A DNA stretch of 64,000 nt, from the NCBI RefSeq assembly GCF_020329435.1, contig NZ_JAGKJK010000007.1, positions 124,001-188,000 on the forward strand, given 5' to 3'. The stretch comes from Bradyrhizobium hereditatis. GTDB taxonomy: Bacteria > Pseudomonadota > Alphaproteobacteria > Rhizobiales > Xanthobacteraceae. The notes below the pieces were generated by a model, which was given only the letters and a program-made list of their open reading frames with translations, ran no database searches and was not told the DNA's origin. Below are positions 1 to 8,455 of the stretch, piece after piece; the stretch's first letter is position 1; the number at the start of each line of letters is the position of its first letter. A program made the translations under genes and the position numbers.

Positions 1-2
1 AT

Positions 3-1253
3 GGCGACGACGAGGCGGCGCTCAGCGAAGGCGCGCGTGACGCGTACTTGCGCCGTAACCTGCGCTATTCGCAGGTGGCTCCGCTCTCGATGTACGAGGA
101 AAAGAACACCGCCAACAACATGCCGGCGCAGTGTGAGATCTACGCTGAGGGTGATGACGCCTATAAGTTCATGTTCATGGCCAAGGGCGGCGGCTCTGCC
201 AACAAGAGCTTCCTGTTCCAGGCGACGCCCTCGGTGCTGACCAAGGATCGCCTGCTGGCGTTCCTGAAGGAGAAGGTGCTGACCCTCGGCACCGCGGCGT
301 GTCCGCCATATCACCTCGCCATCGTCATCGGCGGCACTTCGGCCGAGCTCTGCATGAAGACGGTGAAGCTCGCCTCCGCGCGCTATCTGGATGCGCTGCC
401 GACCCACGGCTCGGCCGACGGCAACGCATTCCGCGATCTGGAGATGGAGCAGGAAATTCTGAGGATGACGCAGTCGCTCGGCGTCGGCGCGCAGTTCGGC
501 GGCAAGTATTTCTGCCACGATGTGCGCGTGATCCGGATGCCGCGCCATGGCGCGTCGCTCCCGATCGGGCTTGGCGTTTCCTGCTCGGCGGACCGCCAGG
601 TGCTCGGCAAGATTACGAAGGACGGCATCTATCTCGAAGAGCTCGAGCATAACCCGGCGCAGTATCTGCCCGCGGTCGAGCAGTCGCTCGGCGGCGAGGT
701 CGTCAAGATCGATCTCAACAAGCCGATGAAGGAGATCCTGGCGACGCTGTCGAAATATCCGATCAAGACGCGGGTCTCGATGACCGGCACGATGATCGTC
801 GCGCGCGATTCCGCGCATGCGAAGCTGCGCGAGCGGCTGGAGAAGGGCGAGCCGCTGCCGGATTACTTCAAGAACCACCCGGTGTATTACGCCGGCCCCG
901 CCAAGACGCCCGATGGCTATGCCTCCGGCGCGTTCGGCCCGACCACCGCCGGGCGAATGGACTCCTTCGTCGATCAGTTCCAGGCGGCAGGCGGCTCGAT
1001 GGTAATGGTCGCCAAGGGCAACCGCGCCGTCGCGGTACGCGAGGCCTGCAAGAAGCACGGCGGCTTCTATCTCGGCTCGATCGGTGGTGCGGCGGCAAAC
1101 CTCGCCGAGCACTGTATCAAGAAGGTCGAGGTCGTCGAATATCCCGAGCTCGGCATGGAAGCGATCTGGCGCATCGAGGTCGTGGACTTCCCCGCCTTCA
1201 TCATCATCGACGACAAGGGCAACGACTTCTTCAAGGAGCTGAACCTGGGGTGA
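3..1253 (+). CDS. fumA: Fumarate hydratase, class I (iron-sulfur), 5' end outside window
   Basis: Open in this frame from the first bases of the window, so the true start lies upstream; about 416 residues of the C-terminal part are present. Class I fumarases interconvert fumarate and malate in the TCA cycle using a [4Fe-4S] cluster. Visible family features are the Gly-rich AIVIGGTSAE segment, a HGSADGNAFRDLE stretch, and the C-terminal beta-domain with RVSMTGTMIVARDSAH and YYAGPAKTP, which matches the swivel domain of this family. The C-terminus ends normally with a TGA that overlaps the GTG of the next gene. It looks like an intact housekeeping gene cut only by the window edge. Confidence 0.93.
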   Translation, partial: GDDEAALSEGARDAYLRRNLRYSQVAPLSMYEEKNTANNMPAQCEIYAEGDDAYKFMFMAKGGGSANKSFLFQATPSVLTKDRLLAFLKEKVLTLGTAACPPYHLAIVIGGTSAELCMKTVKLASARYLDALPTHGSADGNAFRDLEMEQEILRMTQSLGVGAQFGGKYFCHDVRVIRMPRHGASLPIGLGVSCSADRQVLGKITKDGIYLEELEHNPAQYLPAVEQSLGGEVVKIDLNKPMKEILATLSKYPIKTRVSMTGTMIVARDSAHAKLRERLEKGEPLPDYFKNHPVYYAGPAKTPDGYASGAFGPTTAGRMDSFVDQFQAAGGSMVMVAKGNRAVAVREACKKHGGFYLGSIGGAAANLAEHCIKKVEVVEYPELGMEAIWRIEVVDFPAFIIIDDKGNDFFKELNLG

Positions 1254-1924
1254 GGGCGCTCGGCCTCGATGGATTCAGCAAAGGCTGGGTCGCCGTGCTT
1301 CTTGACGGCGACCTTCACGAAATCAGGTTCTGTCGCGACATCGCCGAGGCGCTGTCTGTTCGCTTCGATCGCGCTGCGATCGACATTCCCATCGGCATGA
1401 CCAATGATGGCGAGCGGGCTTGTGACCTGCTCGCCCGCGAGCGGTTGCGGCCGCATTCTTCGCGCGTGTTCACCGGCGCACGCCGCCGGCTATGGCTCGA
1501 ATTCTCCGATCCCGACAGCGCCAATCGAGATGCCTTGCAGCGCGGTCAAAAGCGCGTGTCGCGCCAGCTCTGGCATCTCGGGCCGAAGATCATGGAAGTG
1601 GATACGTTCGTGCAGGCCAATCGCGCGCACGACATTCGCGAGGCTCACCCGGAACTGGTTTTCTTGCGCCTTAACGATCGCAAGCCGCTACCGGCGAAGA
1701 AGTCGGAGGCTGGAATTCGTATCCGCCGGCTGCTGCTGAAGCGGGCAGGGATCAGGGCGATCGACAAATGGTTGGCCAATGAACGCCTCGGTACCGGCGC
1801 AAAATGCGATGACGTGCTGGACGCTTGCGCCGTTGCGATCGCTGCACGCGATGCGACTGGCTGCTTTCCGGAAGGCGTGGCGCCACGCGATGCCCACGGC
1901 CTGCCGATGCAGATCTGGTCGTGA
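1250..1924 (+). CDS. DUF429 family protein
   Basis: A 224-residue protein starting at a GTG that overlaps the stop codon of the fumarase gene (GTGA), which suggests translational coupling. It opens with a GLDGFSKGWVAV motif and later shows AAIDIPIGM and a C-terminal KCDDVLDACAVAIAAR. This pattern is characteristic of the DUF429 family, predicted RNase H-fold nuclease-like proteins whose acidic residues (D in GLDG, D in AIDIP, DD near the C-terminus) could bind metal. No substrate or pathway is known to me. The family call is fairly secure; any enzymatic role is inference. Confidence 0.8.
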   Translation: MRALGLDGFSKGWVAVLLDGDLHEIRFCRDIAEALSVRFDRAAIDIPIGMTNDGERACDLLARERLRPHSSRVFTGARRRLWLEFSDPDSANRDALQRGQKRVSRQLWHLGPKIMEVDTFVQANRAHDIREAHPELVFLRLNDRKPLPAKKSEAGIRIRRLLLKRAGIRAIDKWLANERLGTGAKCDDVLDACAVAIAARDATGCFPEGVAPRDAHGLPMQIWS

Positions 1925-2076
1925 TCCCATCGATCGCAGCTCAACGGCAGTTCGTCACCTGGTTCGAACACAACGAACGCCACCAGCCGCCCCCGCCAGC
2001 GAGACGAGGGCGACCATTGAACCCTGCGCTTTTGCATGAGTTAGAGGACAAGGAGGCGCGGCGGCCTCCTCATCCG

Positions 2077-2373
2077 TCAGGCGCGCGATCCCGTGAAGGG
2101 GAAGCTGCCCATCGGGCCGATGCCCATTTCGCCGGACATGCTGTCGCCGGAAACCTTGCCGGTGAAGGCGAGGGTGAGCGGCATTGGGTTGGTAATCGAA
2201 ATCTTCCAGGCGACGTCGTCGCCGTTGACGGTGCCGTCAAAAATCTCACCGGAATTGCCGTCGGCGCCCTGCGTGCCCGTCAGCGTGTTGCCCGAGCTCT
2301 GCAGCGATAGCGTCGCCTTGCGCTCGCCCATCGGCGTGCTCATGGTGATGTTCCAGTTTCCGTCCACGGCCAT
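2077..2373 (-). CDS. Small conserved hypothetical protein, beta-rich
   Basis: A 98-residue protein beginning MAVDGNWNITMSTPMGE. It alternates polar and hydrophobic residues with many Gly, Thr and Ser, as expected of a small beta-barrel or beta-sandwich. It has no signal peptide and no membrane segment. Similar short proteins with a WNITM-type opening and a GDSMSGEM segment occur in Bradyrhizobium, but I know of no assigned function. It stands alone on the minus strand between the DUF429 gene and the YciB-like gene. The frame has good codon usage for this GC-rich genome. Confidence 0.6.
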   Translation of the reverse strand: MAVDGNWNITMSTPMGERKATLSLQSSGNTLTGTQGADGNSGEIFDGTVNGDDVAWKISITNPMPLTLAFTGKVSGDSMSGEMGIGPMGSFPFTGSRA

Positions 2374-2501
2374 TGCTGTCTCCCCGACATTTGTCCCGGC
2401 AAACCTGAATGGCTTGCGAGATCCGCTACACTCGATCGGCGGTATAGCCTATCTCGCCACACAAGCCCAACCGTCTCAAGCATCCTTTTGACGCGTATTG
2501 C

Positions 2502-3059
2502 CTAGGCCTGTTGGACGGCAGCACGAAGGCGGCTGCCGACCAAAACACGAAACGCGATGTATTGAACTGCAAAGGCCGCGATCTTGGCGCCGACCAGAAC
2601 GACCGTCACGTAGAACGTCCACAGCTTCATGTCGCCGGTCATGGCAATGCCGATGGTGCCGGCGGCGAGCGCGAAACACAGCGCGGCCCAGGCATAGCCC
2701 GCGAAGGTGACGTATTCGGGGATAGTCTGCGACACGATCGGCGGCATATAGCGCAGCATCCAGCCGCGCTTGAGCATGATGAGGCCTATCGCGAAATGCC
2801 CGATCGCAGGCTTCGCGAGCACGAAGCGCGGATCGTGGGTCAGGAGCGTCGCACTGCCGAGCACGATAACGAGCGCGAGGCTGGCCCATGTCATGTAGCC
2901 GAGCTCCTTGCCCCTGGTGCGCGAGTAGATCACCTGGCCTATGGCGCCCGCGATCGCCACGCCCGTTGCCAGTAAGACGTTGTCGGTCGCGAGATAGATC
3001 GCGATGAACACGATGGTAGAGAAAAAATCGGCGCCCAGTCTGGCGAATACGTCCTTCAT
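2502..3059 (-). CDS. YciB/septation protein A-family inner membrane protein
   Basis: A 185-residue multi-pass membrane protein with about five hydrophobic helices. The end of the first helix followed by TDNVLLATGVAIAGAIGQVIYSRTRGKELGYMTW resembles the YciB/IspA (septation protein A) family, including the paired basic residues before the second helix and the later MLKRGWMLRYMPPIV. YciB proteins sit in the inner membrane and have been linked to envelope and cell-division functions. It lies 42 bases downstream of another membrane protein gene on the same strand, so the two probably share the TetR-type operators upstream. Confidence 0.7.
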   Translation of the reverse strand: MKDVFARLGADFFSTIVFIAIYLATDNVLLATGVAIAGAIGQVIYSRTRGKELGYMTWASLALVIVLGSATLLTHDPRFVLAKPAIGHFAIGLIMLKRGWMLRYMPPIVSQTIPEYVTFAGYAWAALCFALAAGTIGIAMTGDMKLWTFYVTVVLVGAKIAAFAVQYIAFRVLVGSRLRAAVQQA

Positions 3060-3101
3060 CGTGTTGCTCTCTGCTGATCGTGTTGCGGCTGGTGATCTGG
3101 C

Positions 3102-3680
3102 TTAGTTGGTGCCGGGGAGGGCGTTCGCAGGCGGCGCACCATACTTTGACTTGCGATATTGCGGATACCATGTCGTGAAATAGGCGGCACCGTTGCGGGC
3201 GGCGAAGGCGATCACGAGGCTCGACCAGAGCGGCAGGCCCGGCACGTAGATTGTCAGCACGTTGCCGATGATCATCAGGACGAACGCAGCATTCCAGGCC
3301 CAGGTGATGAGATAGACTGCCTTCAGAAAACCGGGCTGCTTCGTCGTCTCGGCGTCGACCGCTTCAATCGCATATTGCAGGATGAACGGCTTGCGGATGA
3401 TCAGCGAGGCCAGCGAGATCGCGAGCACGCCAACATCGACCGAAAGCTTCACGGCGGAGCTGCTCAGGAGCGGATCGATCAGCGCGACATAGGCGCCCAG
3501 CCCGCTGAACAGGATGACACTACAGGCGCCGAGTATCTTGATTGAGCGGCCCCGATAAATGTCGATGCCGATAACCGCAAGACAGATCGCGGCCGCAGCG
3601 AAGAGGCTGATCTCGGCCGTGGTCACCAGCATCAGCAGGGCGAACGAACCGAACGGCGCGAGGATCAGGAAGATGGTCAT
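3102..3680 (-). CDS. Multi-pass membrane protein of unknown function
   Basis: A 192-residue protein with about five transmembrane segments, beginning MTIFLILAPFGSFALLMLVTT and ending in a polar tail with two prolines and a basic stretch (YRKSKYG). Its topology and a central FILQYAIEAVD segment resemble YciB-family relatives, so it may be a diverged partner of the downstream gene, but I do not recognise a named family. It is the first gene of a two-gene minus-strand unit. A perfect 19-base palindrome lies 19-37 bases ahead of its start codon, pointing to repression by the TetR regulator encoded at 5442. Confidence 0.65.
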   Translation of the reverse strand: MTIFLILAPFGSFALLMLVTTAEISLFAAAAICLAVIGIDIYRGRSIKILGACSVILFSGLGAYVALIDPLLSSSAVKLSVDVGVLAISLASLIIRKPFILQYAIEAVDAETTKQPGFLKAVYLITWAWNAAFVLMIIGNVLTIYVPGLPLWSSLVIAFAARNGAAYFTTWYPQYRKSKYGAPPANALPGTN

Positions 3681-3698
3681 GAGAGCCTCTCGAGGCTA

Positions 3699-3717
3699 AT
3701 CTTTACATCGTAAAGAT
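3699..3717. promoter_or_regulatory. Operator palindrome 1 (ATCTTTAC-N3-GTAAAGAT)
   Basis: Perfect inverted repeat, 8-base arms around ATC, just upstream of the minus-strand membrane gene at 3680. An identical 19-base sequence occurs at 5350. Palindromes of this length are typical TetR-family operators, and the nearby TetR gene is the natural candidate to bind it. Confidence 0.8.
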
Positions 3718-3751
3718 ACCGTAAGGCTGCGAGTTGGAGCCGTCAAGGAAA

Positions 3752-3770
3752 ATCTTTACAGTGTCAAAAT
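3752..3770. promoter_or_regulatory. Operator 2, imperfect copy
   Basis: ATCTTTACAGTGTCAAAAT keeps the left arm and a degenerate right arm. It sits 53 bases from the perfect site, the same arrangement as the pair at 5350 and 5404. The flanking CGTCAAG is also shared with the second copy, so the whole two-site block appears duplicated. Confidence 0.65.
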
Positions 3771-3926
3771 TAAGTGAGGGCTGAAAAAAGCTTTATTACA
3801 ACAGCATAACGGCGTCATCCGGGGCGCGTGTTAGCGCCGAACGCGGAATTTCGAGATTCTCAGGGGCGCAATTGCCCACCACAGCTCGATGCTGACGCAT
3901 CGCCCCGGAATGACGAACGTGTACGC

Positions 3927-5327
3927 TTACTCCGCGCTGACCCAATTACCGTGAAAGCCATCGGGCACGCGGTGGCCGAGATGCACCAGCGCAATGGGGC
4001 CGGCTTCGACATCCTGCGCGTTGAATACCGCAAGATCACTGCGGTTCTCTCGCGCGCGCCAGACGGCGGCGAGTAGCCAGCCATCTCCCTCGGCGGCGTC
4101 AGGCCCGCCCACGAACACCGGCTCGGAAATCGTGTCGCCGGCGGGCAGCCGGTAGTGGCCGAGACGTTTGCCCTTGCCGTCGACATGGACGATGCCGGAC
4201 AGCGCGCCGAACATCGGCAGCTCTGGATTGGCGCAGGCGTACCAGCCATGGCGGTTCGCCAGCCCTGCGCGACGATCGTCGATGCGCGGAAATTCGCCGG
4301 TGAGATCGTCGAGATAGGTTTGCTTGAAGCGATCGGTATTCCCTCCGAGATCGAAGGTCCAGCGGCAGTACCGCGCCCGCGATTTCTGCGGATCCGTCTT
4401 CGTGCCGTCGGGATGATTGAACAGCGGAGCTTCCTCGAACTGCATCACGTCGGCAATGATGCGGCTCTCTTCCTCCCACGCGTTCATGACGTGGAAGACA
4501 TAGCAGCTTTCGGCACGGAACCAGACGATATCCTTCGCCGAACCGTTGCGCTTCATGACACCGACATAGGCGCCTTTCTCCGGCTCCCAGGCGTAAGGCG
4601 CCTTGCCGCGCATCGCCCGCTCCATGCTGCCGGTAATGGGAAGGATCGGAAACAACAGATGATTTTCGGTGACGATGAAGTCGTGCACCATGCTGGCATA
4701 GGGTGCCTCGAAGCGATCGAACCGCGTCACGACGCCAGAGGCATTGACCGAACCGAAGGAGAGGGCGGGCGTGAGCGGGCCCATCGCATTGTAACCGAAG
4801 AATACCAGCTCGCCCGTTACGGGATCGATCTTGGGGTGCGCCGTGAAGGGGCCTTTGATGGCGCCGTTGTAGTCGCAATAGCCGAGACGATTGAGCGTGC
4901 CGGGCTCAATCTCGGTCGGCAGATGGCCTTCTTCGAGCGCCAGGAGCTTTCCGGCATGGAAAATGACGTTGGTGTTCGCGACGCCGCCATCGTCGGTGAT
5001 CCCGGCCGGCGCGTCCGGCAGCTTGCGGCCGAAACCGCCGAATAGCGCGCGGCCGGCATCGTGCTCCGCTAGCCATTTCGGAGTGCGGACCCAGCGATTG
5101 CGGTAGCTGGCGCGGCCGTTCTCCAGATGAAATGCGTGCAGCATGCCATCGCCGACGAACCAGTGGGCGCCTGGCGCATCGAACTGCGGATTGGGACCAT
5201 TGCGATAGAGCGTGCCGTTGAGTTCGCGCGGCAACTCGCCGGTCACCTTGAGATGCGGCGCGTCGCATTCCATCGGAATCGGTGCCAGATTGGTCCGTGC
5301 CCATTCGGTATTTACCTCGTCGAGCAT
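3927..5327 (-). CDS. Carotenoid oxygenase family protein
   Basis: A 466-residue protein of the carotenoid cleavage/lignostilbene dioxygenase family (RPE65 family). These enzymes use non-haem Fe(II) held by four histidines to split a double bond in carotenoids, apocarotenoids or stilbenes. Candidate ligands are visible in order: TAHPKID, MVHDFIVTENH, YVFHVMNAWEE and, close to the C-terminus, PDGFHGNWV. The opening LPRELNGTLYRNGPNP is a family hallmark. Length is normal and there is no signal peptide, so it is probably cytoplasmic. It is transcribed away from the TetR gene, with the operator pair 5350/5404 between them. The actual substrate cannot be read from sequence. Confidence 0.92.
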   Translation of the reverse strand: MLDEVNTEWARTNLAPIPMECDAPHLKVTGELPRELNGTLYRNGPNPQFDAPGAHWFVGDGMLHAFHLENGRASYRNRWVRTPKWLAEHDAGRALFGGFGRKLPDAPAGITDDGGVANTNVIFHAGKLLALEEGHLPTEIEPGTLNRLGYCDYNGAIKGPFTAHPKIDPVTGELVFFGYNAMGPLTPALSFGSVNASGVVTRFDRFEAPYASMVHDFIVTENHLLFPILPITGSMERAMRGKAPYAWEPEKGAYVGVMKRNGSAKDIVWFRAESCYVFHVMNAWEEESRIIADVMQFEEAPLFNHPDGTKTDPQKSRARYCRWTFDLGGNTDRFKQTYLDDLTGEFPRIDDRRAGLANRHGWYACANPELPMFGALSGIVHVDGKGKRLGHYRLPAGDTISEPVFVGGPDAAEGDGWLLAAVWRARENRSDLAVFNAQDVEAGPIALVHLGHRVPDGFHGNWVSAE

Positions 5328-5349
5328 CTCACATCCTCCTCCGGTTATA

Positions 5350-5368
5350 ATCTTTACATCGTAAAGAT
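5350..5368. promoter_or_regulatory. Operator palindrome 3, identical to the site at 3699
   Basis: Perfect 19-base inverted repeat in the divergent region between the carotenoid oxygenase gene and the TetR gene. It lies 22 bases ahead of the oxygenase start codon. Confidence 0.8.
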
Positions 5369-5403
5369 ATCAGTAGGGACGTTGCGCATCTTCGTCAAGC
5401 AAA

Positions 5404-5422
5404 ATCTTTACACTGTAAAAAT
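5404..5422. promoter_or_regulatory. Operator 4, near-perfect copy
   Basis: ATCTTTACACTGTAAAAAT, one mismatched pair from the consensus palindrome, 19 bases before the TetR start codon. Position and spacing suggest autoregulation. Confidence 0.7.
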
Positions 5423-5441
5423 TGCGGCTATAAAGAGTCGT

Positions 5442-6176
5442 ATGGCAGGAACATCAAGAGAAACCAAAGTGAATCGTCCCGCCGCCAGGCGCAGGCCGGC
5501 AAGGACCGCGACCGAAAGGCCGGCCAGCCGCCGTCGCCGGCCGGCAGGCGAGAGTCCTTATCATCACGGCGATCTGCATGACGCCTTGCTGGCCGCGGCC
5601 GAGCGGGTGTTGGAGCGCGATGGATTGCCGGGCCTGACGCTACGGGCGGTGGCGCGCGAGGCCGGCGTGTCGCACGCCGCCCCGACCCATCATTTCGGCG
5701 ATCTCACCGGGCTGTTGAGCGAGCTTGCCGCCATCGGTTTCCGCCGCTTCAACGAGGCGATGATCGCAGCGGGGAACACCGAAACGCTGCCGCTGATGAA
5801 GGCGATGGCGCGCGCCAAGGCCTATGTCGCCTATGCGCAGGCGCGCCCGGGCATGTACGGGCTGATGTTCCGGACCGAGCGGCTCGACATGACGCGGCCA
5901 TCGCTGCACGAGGCGGCAACGGCTTCGTTCGAAGGACTTGCGACCGCCGTGAGGCTGAGCCGCAACGAGAAGGTGACGGGCGAGGCATTGGAAAAGCTGT
6001 CGCTCGAGCAGGCGGCGGCGATCGCGCGGGCGTGGTCGTTGGTGCACGGCTTCACCACGCTGCTGCTGGACGGGCGACTGAAGGACATTTTGCACCGGCT
6101 GCCCGAAGGCACCGGGGTAGACCAGCTCCTGGATGCCATGCTGCGCTCGACCGTGCCGCGACCGCCGGCGTCGTAG
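5442..6176 (+). CDS. TetR/AcrR family transcriptional regulator
   Basis: A 244-residue repressor. After a basic, Arg/Pro-rich leader, the DNA-binding domain runs from about residue 40 (YHHGDLHDALLAAAERVL) through the helix-turn-helix TLRAVAREAGVSHAAPTHHFGD. The C-terminal part contains AWSLVHGFTTLLLDGRL, the WHG-type ligand domain of many Bradyrhizobium TetR proteins. The frame is open further upstream to 5127, but a start there would run through the operator pair; the ATG at 5442 gives normal length and leaves both operators upstream. The four shared operators imply control of itself, the carotenoid oxygenase and the membrane pair. The ligand is unknown; an apocarotenoid or fatty compound would fit. 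Confidence 0.88.
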   Translation: MAGTSRETKVNRPAARRRPARTATERPASRRRRPAGESPYHHGDLHDALLAAAERVLERDGLPGLTLRAVAREAGVSHAAPTHHFGDLTGLLSELAAIGFRRFNEAMIAAGNTETLPLMKAMARAKAYVAYAQARPGMYGLMFRTERLDMTRPSLHEAATASFEGLATAVRLSRNEKVTGEALEKLSLEQAAAIARAWSLVHGFTTLLLDGRLKDILHRLPEGTGVDQLLDAMLRSTVPRPPAS

Positions 6177-6224
6177 GATGTGTCAGGACGGAGCTGCGCG
6201 ACGGCGTTGTGTATGGCGTGCCGC

Positions 6225-6569
6225 TCAGCAACCCCTGCAAATCTTAGTTTGCCGCGCGAGCCTTGCGTCGGCTTCCGCGTCTTCGTTAGGCTGCCGCGTC
6301 CAATCGTCATACCGCGCTTTGGCATCCGATGTCGGAGCAGTCTCATTCAGCGGGCCAAGAACGATCTCGCGATCGCGATTGCGCGCCGTCCTTCGCTTCG
6401 GCTTCGCCGGCCCGGCTTGCTCGCCATCTGCCGTCGGTGGTTCACCCAGCCCGTCCCAGGCGATCGGCACGCCGGCGCCGGCCGTCGGAGTCGAGCAGCC
6501 GGTGCCTGAGGCGCAGCAGCCAGTGAGGGCGGTGCCCGCGATGAGGAGAACCAGAAGTTTCATGTGCAT
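6225..6569 (-). CDS. Small putative lipoprotein
   Basis: A 114-residue protein with a short N-terminal signal MKLLVLLIAGTALTGC, where LTGC is a lipobox for cleavage and lipidation at Cys. The mature part is polar, with an Arg-rich centre (PKRRTARNRDREIV), and probably extends into the periplasm. Two Met codons are possible starts (MHMKLL). No domain is recognised. It is a lone minus-strand gene between the TetR gene and another exported protein. Confidence 0.6.
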   Translation of the reverse strand: MHMKLLVLLIAGTALTGCCASGTGCSTPTAGAGVPIAWDGLGEPPTADGEQAGPAKPKRRTARNRDREIVLGPLNETAPTSDAKARYDDWTRQPNEDAEADARLARQTKICRGC

Positions 6570-6671
6570 TAATGCCCCGCGTGACGCCGCAGCGAAATAT
6601 CAGATATGAAAGCACTCAATCTTGAAGCTTTGACGTTAATACGGCGAAAACACGCCGGGCAACCGACGTGA

Positions 6672-7295
6672 TCAGCGTTTGGCGAGGCTCACGGCCGCGC
6701 CCTTTTCGCCGACAACTTTGACCTCGTCCTTCCCGCACTTGAAATCACGCGCAAATTCGTCTGCCGCCTGGCGCGCGAGCTCGTTGGCGTTGCGGTTGGC
6801 CTGGCCGTCGATATAGGCGACGTGGCAGACCGGCCCCGGTGGTAGCCTGGTGACGGCCAGCATCGGCTTGGAGGTCGGGCGGCCGTTCTTGTCCAGGTCG
6901 CCATTGTCAGCGATCAGCCAGCGCTGGATGATGGCGAACGGCTTGCCATCAGCGACTCGCCACTCGACGGTGTGTGCCGTGGAGTTGAACGGCCCAAACC
7001 AGAGTTCTGCGGCGGGTTCCTTGGCGGCGGCCATGCGGCTACGGCCGACCGAGACGATTTCGCGCAGATCGTCCTCGCTGATCAGTACCACCGGGCCCGA
7101 CTTGCCCGGACATACCCGCGTGACGCTGCCGTCGACATCGCTCGGCTTGCCGATCGTCCGGCAATCCTTCGGCGCGGTGGACGTGTAACTGCTGCTGAAT
7201 GTTTGGGCGTTGGCCGGTGCTGCCAGACCCGCCACGGCGCTGAAAAGGGCCATCGCGGCCAGCCCCGCAAGTCGCCGATAGGGAACGAATTTCAT
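6672..7295 (-). CDS. Exported hypothetical protein
   Basis: A 207-residue protein with a clear Sec signal peptide: basic MKFVPYRRL, a hydrophobic core AAMALFSAVAGLAA, and a cleavage-like ANAQT. The start at 7295 was chosen over the longer frame to 7376 because it places the signal peptide at the N-terminus. The mature protein has four cysteines (CRTIG, RVCPG, GPVCH, FKCGK), consistent with disulfides in the periplasm. No known family is recognised. It is transcribed divergently from the SET-domain gene. Confidence 0.7.
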   Translation of the reverse strand: MKFVPYRRLAGLAAMALFSAVAGLAAPANAQTFSSSYTSTAPKDCRTIGKPSDVDGSVTRVCPGKSGPVVLISEDDLREIVSVGRSRMAAAKEPAAELWFGPFNSTAHTVEWRVADGKPFAIIQRWLIADNGDLDKNGRPTSKPMLAVTRLPPGPVCHVAYIDGQANRNANELARQAADEFARDFKCGKDEVKVVGEKGAAVSLAKR

Positions 7296-7455
7296 CTGCC
7301 GCCCTTGCTGTGGAAGCCCTTCGGCCAATGTGACGTGTGCAATCTGGGGAAGGTTCAATGGAACAGCGCGAAACACCTGACATTGCCGCGGATTCGTCCT
7401 AGAAGAGCGGCTTCGCAGCTCCTCGTTTCATAAGCGTGCAGTTCATTCAGTCGTC

Positions 7456-8136
7456 ATGCCGTCCATACCTTCGCACAAGCCCTATCGCGTCGGGCGCTCC
7501 CGCACCGGACTTGGCCTCTTTGCCACCAAGCCGATCAAGAAGGGCACCAAGATCATCCGCTACTTCGGGCCGCTTCTTGACTCCAAGAAGAAGGAGGAGG
7601 ACGCGATTGAGAACAAATATCTGTTCGAGCTGACCAACCGCTGGACCATCGACGGCTCGGTGCGCGAGAACATCGCCCGCTACATCAACCACGCCTGCAA
7701 ACCCAACGCGGAGTCGGACGTCAAGCCTCGCAAGCGCAAGGTGTTCATCCGTGCCATCAAGGACATCGAGCCGGGCGAGGAGATCAACTACGACTATGGT
7801 ACCGATTACTTCAAGGCCTATCTGAAGCCGATCGGCTGCAAGTGCGACGCTTGCGAGAAGAAGCGCAAGAAGAAGCGTGCCGAGGCACGGGCGGAGCGTG
7901 CGCGTCTGAAAGCCAAGGCCGAGCGCAAAGCGCTGAAGAAGGCAGAAAAGCAGGCGAAAGCGGAAGCCGAGCTGAAAGAGAAGTTGAGAGCGAAAGCTGC
8001 GCGGAAGCTGAAGAAGAAGCTCAATGGCCACGCGCTGGACGGCAAGTCGCTGAACGGCGGCAGCCGGGCCAAGGTTGCCGGTAAGAAGTCGGTGGGACGT
8101 AAGCGACCGGCCCCGGCGCCCGCCCTTCAGGCCTAA
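7456..8136 (+). CDS. SET-domain protein, putative lysine methyltransferase
   Basis: A 226-residue protein. Residues 1-120 form a SET domain: GRSRTGLGLFATKPIKKG at the start, RYINHACKPNAES (the knot motif that binds S-adenosylmethionine) and GEEINYDYG near its end, followed by a post-SET-like CKCDACEKK. Residues 130-226 are a low-complexity Lys/Ala/Arg tail likely to bind nucleic acid or act as its own substrate. SET enzymes transfer methyl groups from SAM to lysine side chains; bacterial targets are mostly unknown. It converges with the DUF6522 gene, overlapping by four bases. Confidence 0.88.
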   Translation: MPSIPSHKPYRVGRSRTGLGLFATKPIKKGTKIIRYFGPLLDSKKKEEDAIENKYLFELTNRWTIDGSVRENIARYINHACKPNAESDVKPRKRKVFIRAIKDIEPGEEINYDYGTDYFKAYLKPIGCKCDACEKKRKKKRAEARAERARLKAKAERKALKKAEKQAKAEAELKEKLRAKAARKLKKKLNGHALDGKSLNGGSRAKVAGKKSVGRKRPAPAPALQA

Positions 8137-8429
8137 GCCTCATCCACTGGTCTGCGCGCCGATTTCGGCAGCAGCGCATCGCCGAAGTCCACCGCCGTAC
8201 GCTGAATGATCGCGCCGGTCGCGTCGACCACGACGCGAAACCGCCGGTGCCCGGAGAAAAAGGTCAGGCGATGCCGGCCGGCATCTGCATCGACCCCGCG
8301 TTCAGCCAGGCTCGTGACCCTGCGGGCCTGCATCTCTTGTCGCAGCAGGGACGGCGTCAGGCCGAGGCCCTCGGCAACGATGGAAGCGTCGATCTGGACG
8401 GCGCCATTTTCAAATTCGATCGGTTTCAT
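8133..8429 (-). CDS. DUF6522-like small protein
   Basis: A 98-residue protein starting MKPIEFENGAVQIDASIVAEG. The start at 8429 is preferred over the longer frame reaching 8618, which would overlap the Rrf2 gene. The sequence, with RLTFFSGHRRFRVVVDATG and a C-terminal FGDALLP, resembles the DUF6522 family, short proteins often found beside Rrf2 regulators and haemoglobins in rhizobia. It is just downstream of the Rrf2 gene on the same strand, so a role in the response to nitric oxide or microoxia is a reasonable guess only. Confidence 0.7.
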   Translation of the reverse strand: MKPIEFENGAVQIDASIVAEGLGLTPSLLRQEMQARRVTSLAERGVDADAGRHRLTFFSGHRRFRVVVDATGAIIQRTAVDFGDALLPKSARRPVDEA

Positions 8430-8455
8430 GCATACCTGATGCTTTGTTGTAGCCC

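Noticed and set aside
4155..5045. A 296-codon plus-strand frame inside the carotenoid oxygenase gene
   Set aside because: Shadow of a conserved enzyme on the other strand; composition is rich in His/Arg/Glu as expected of antisense translation.
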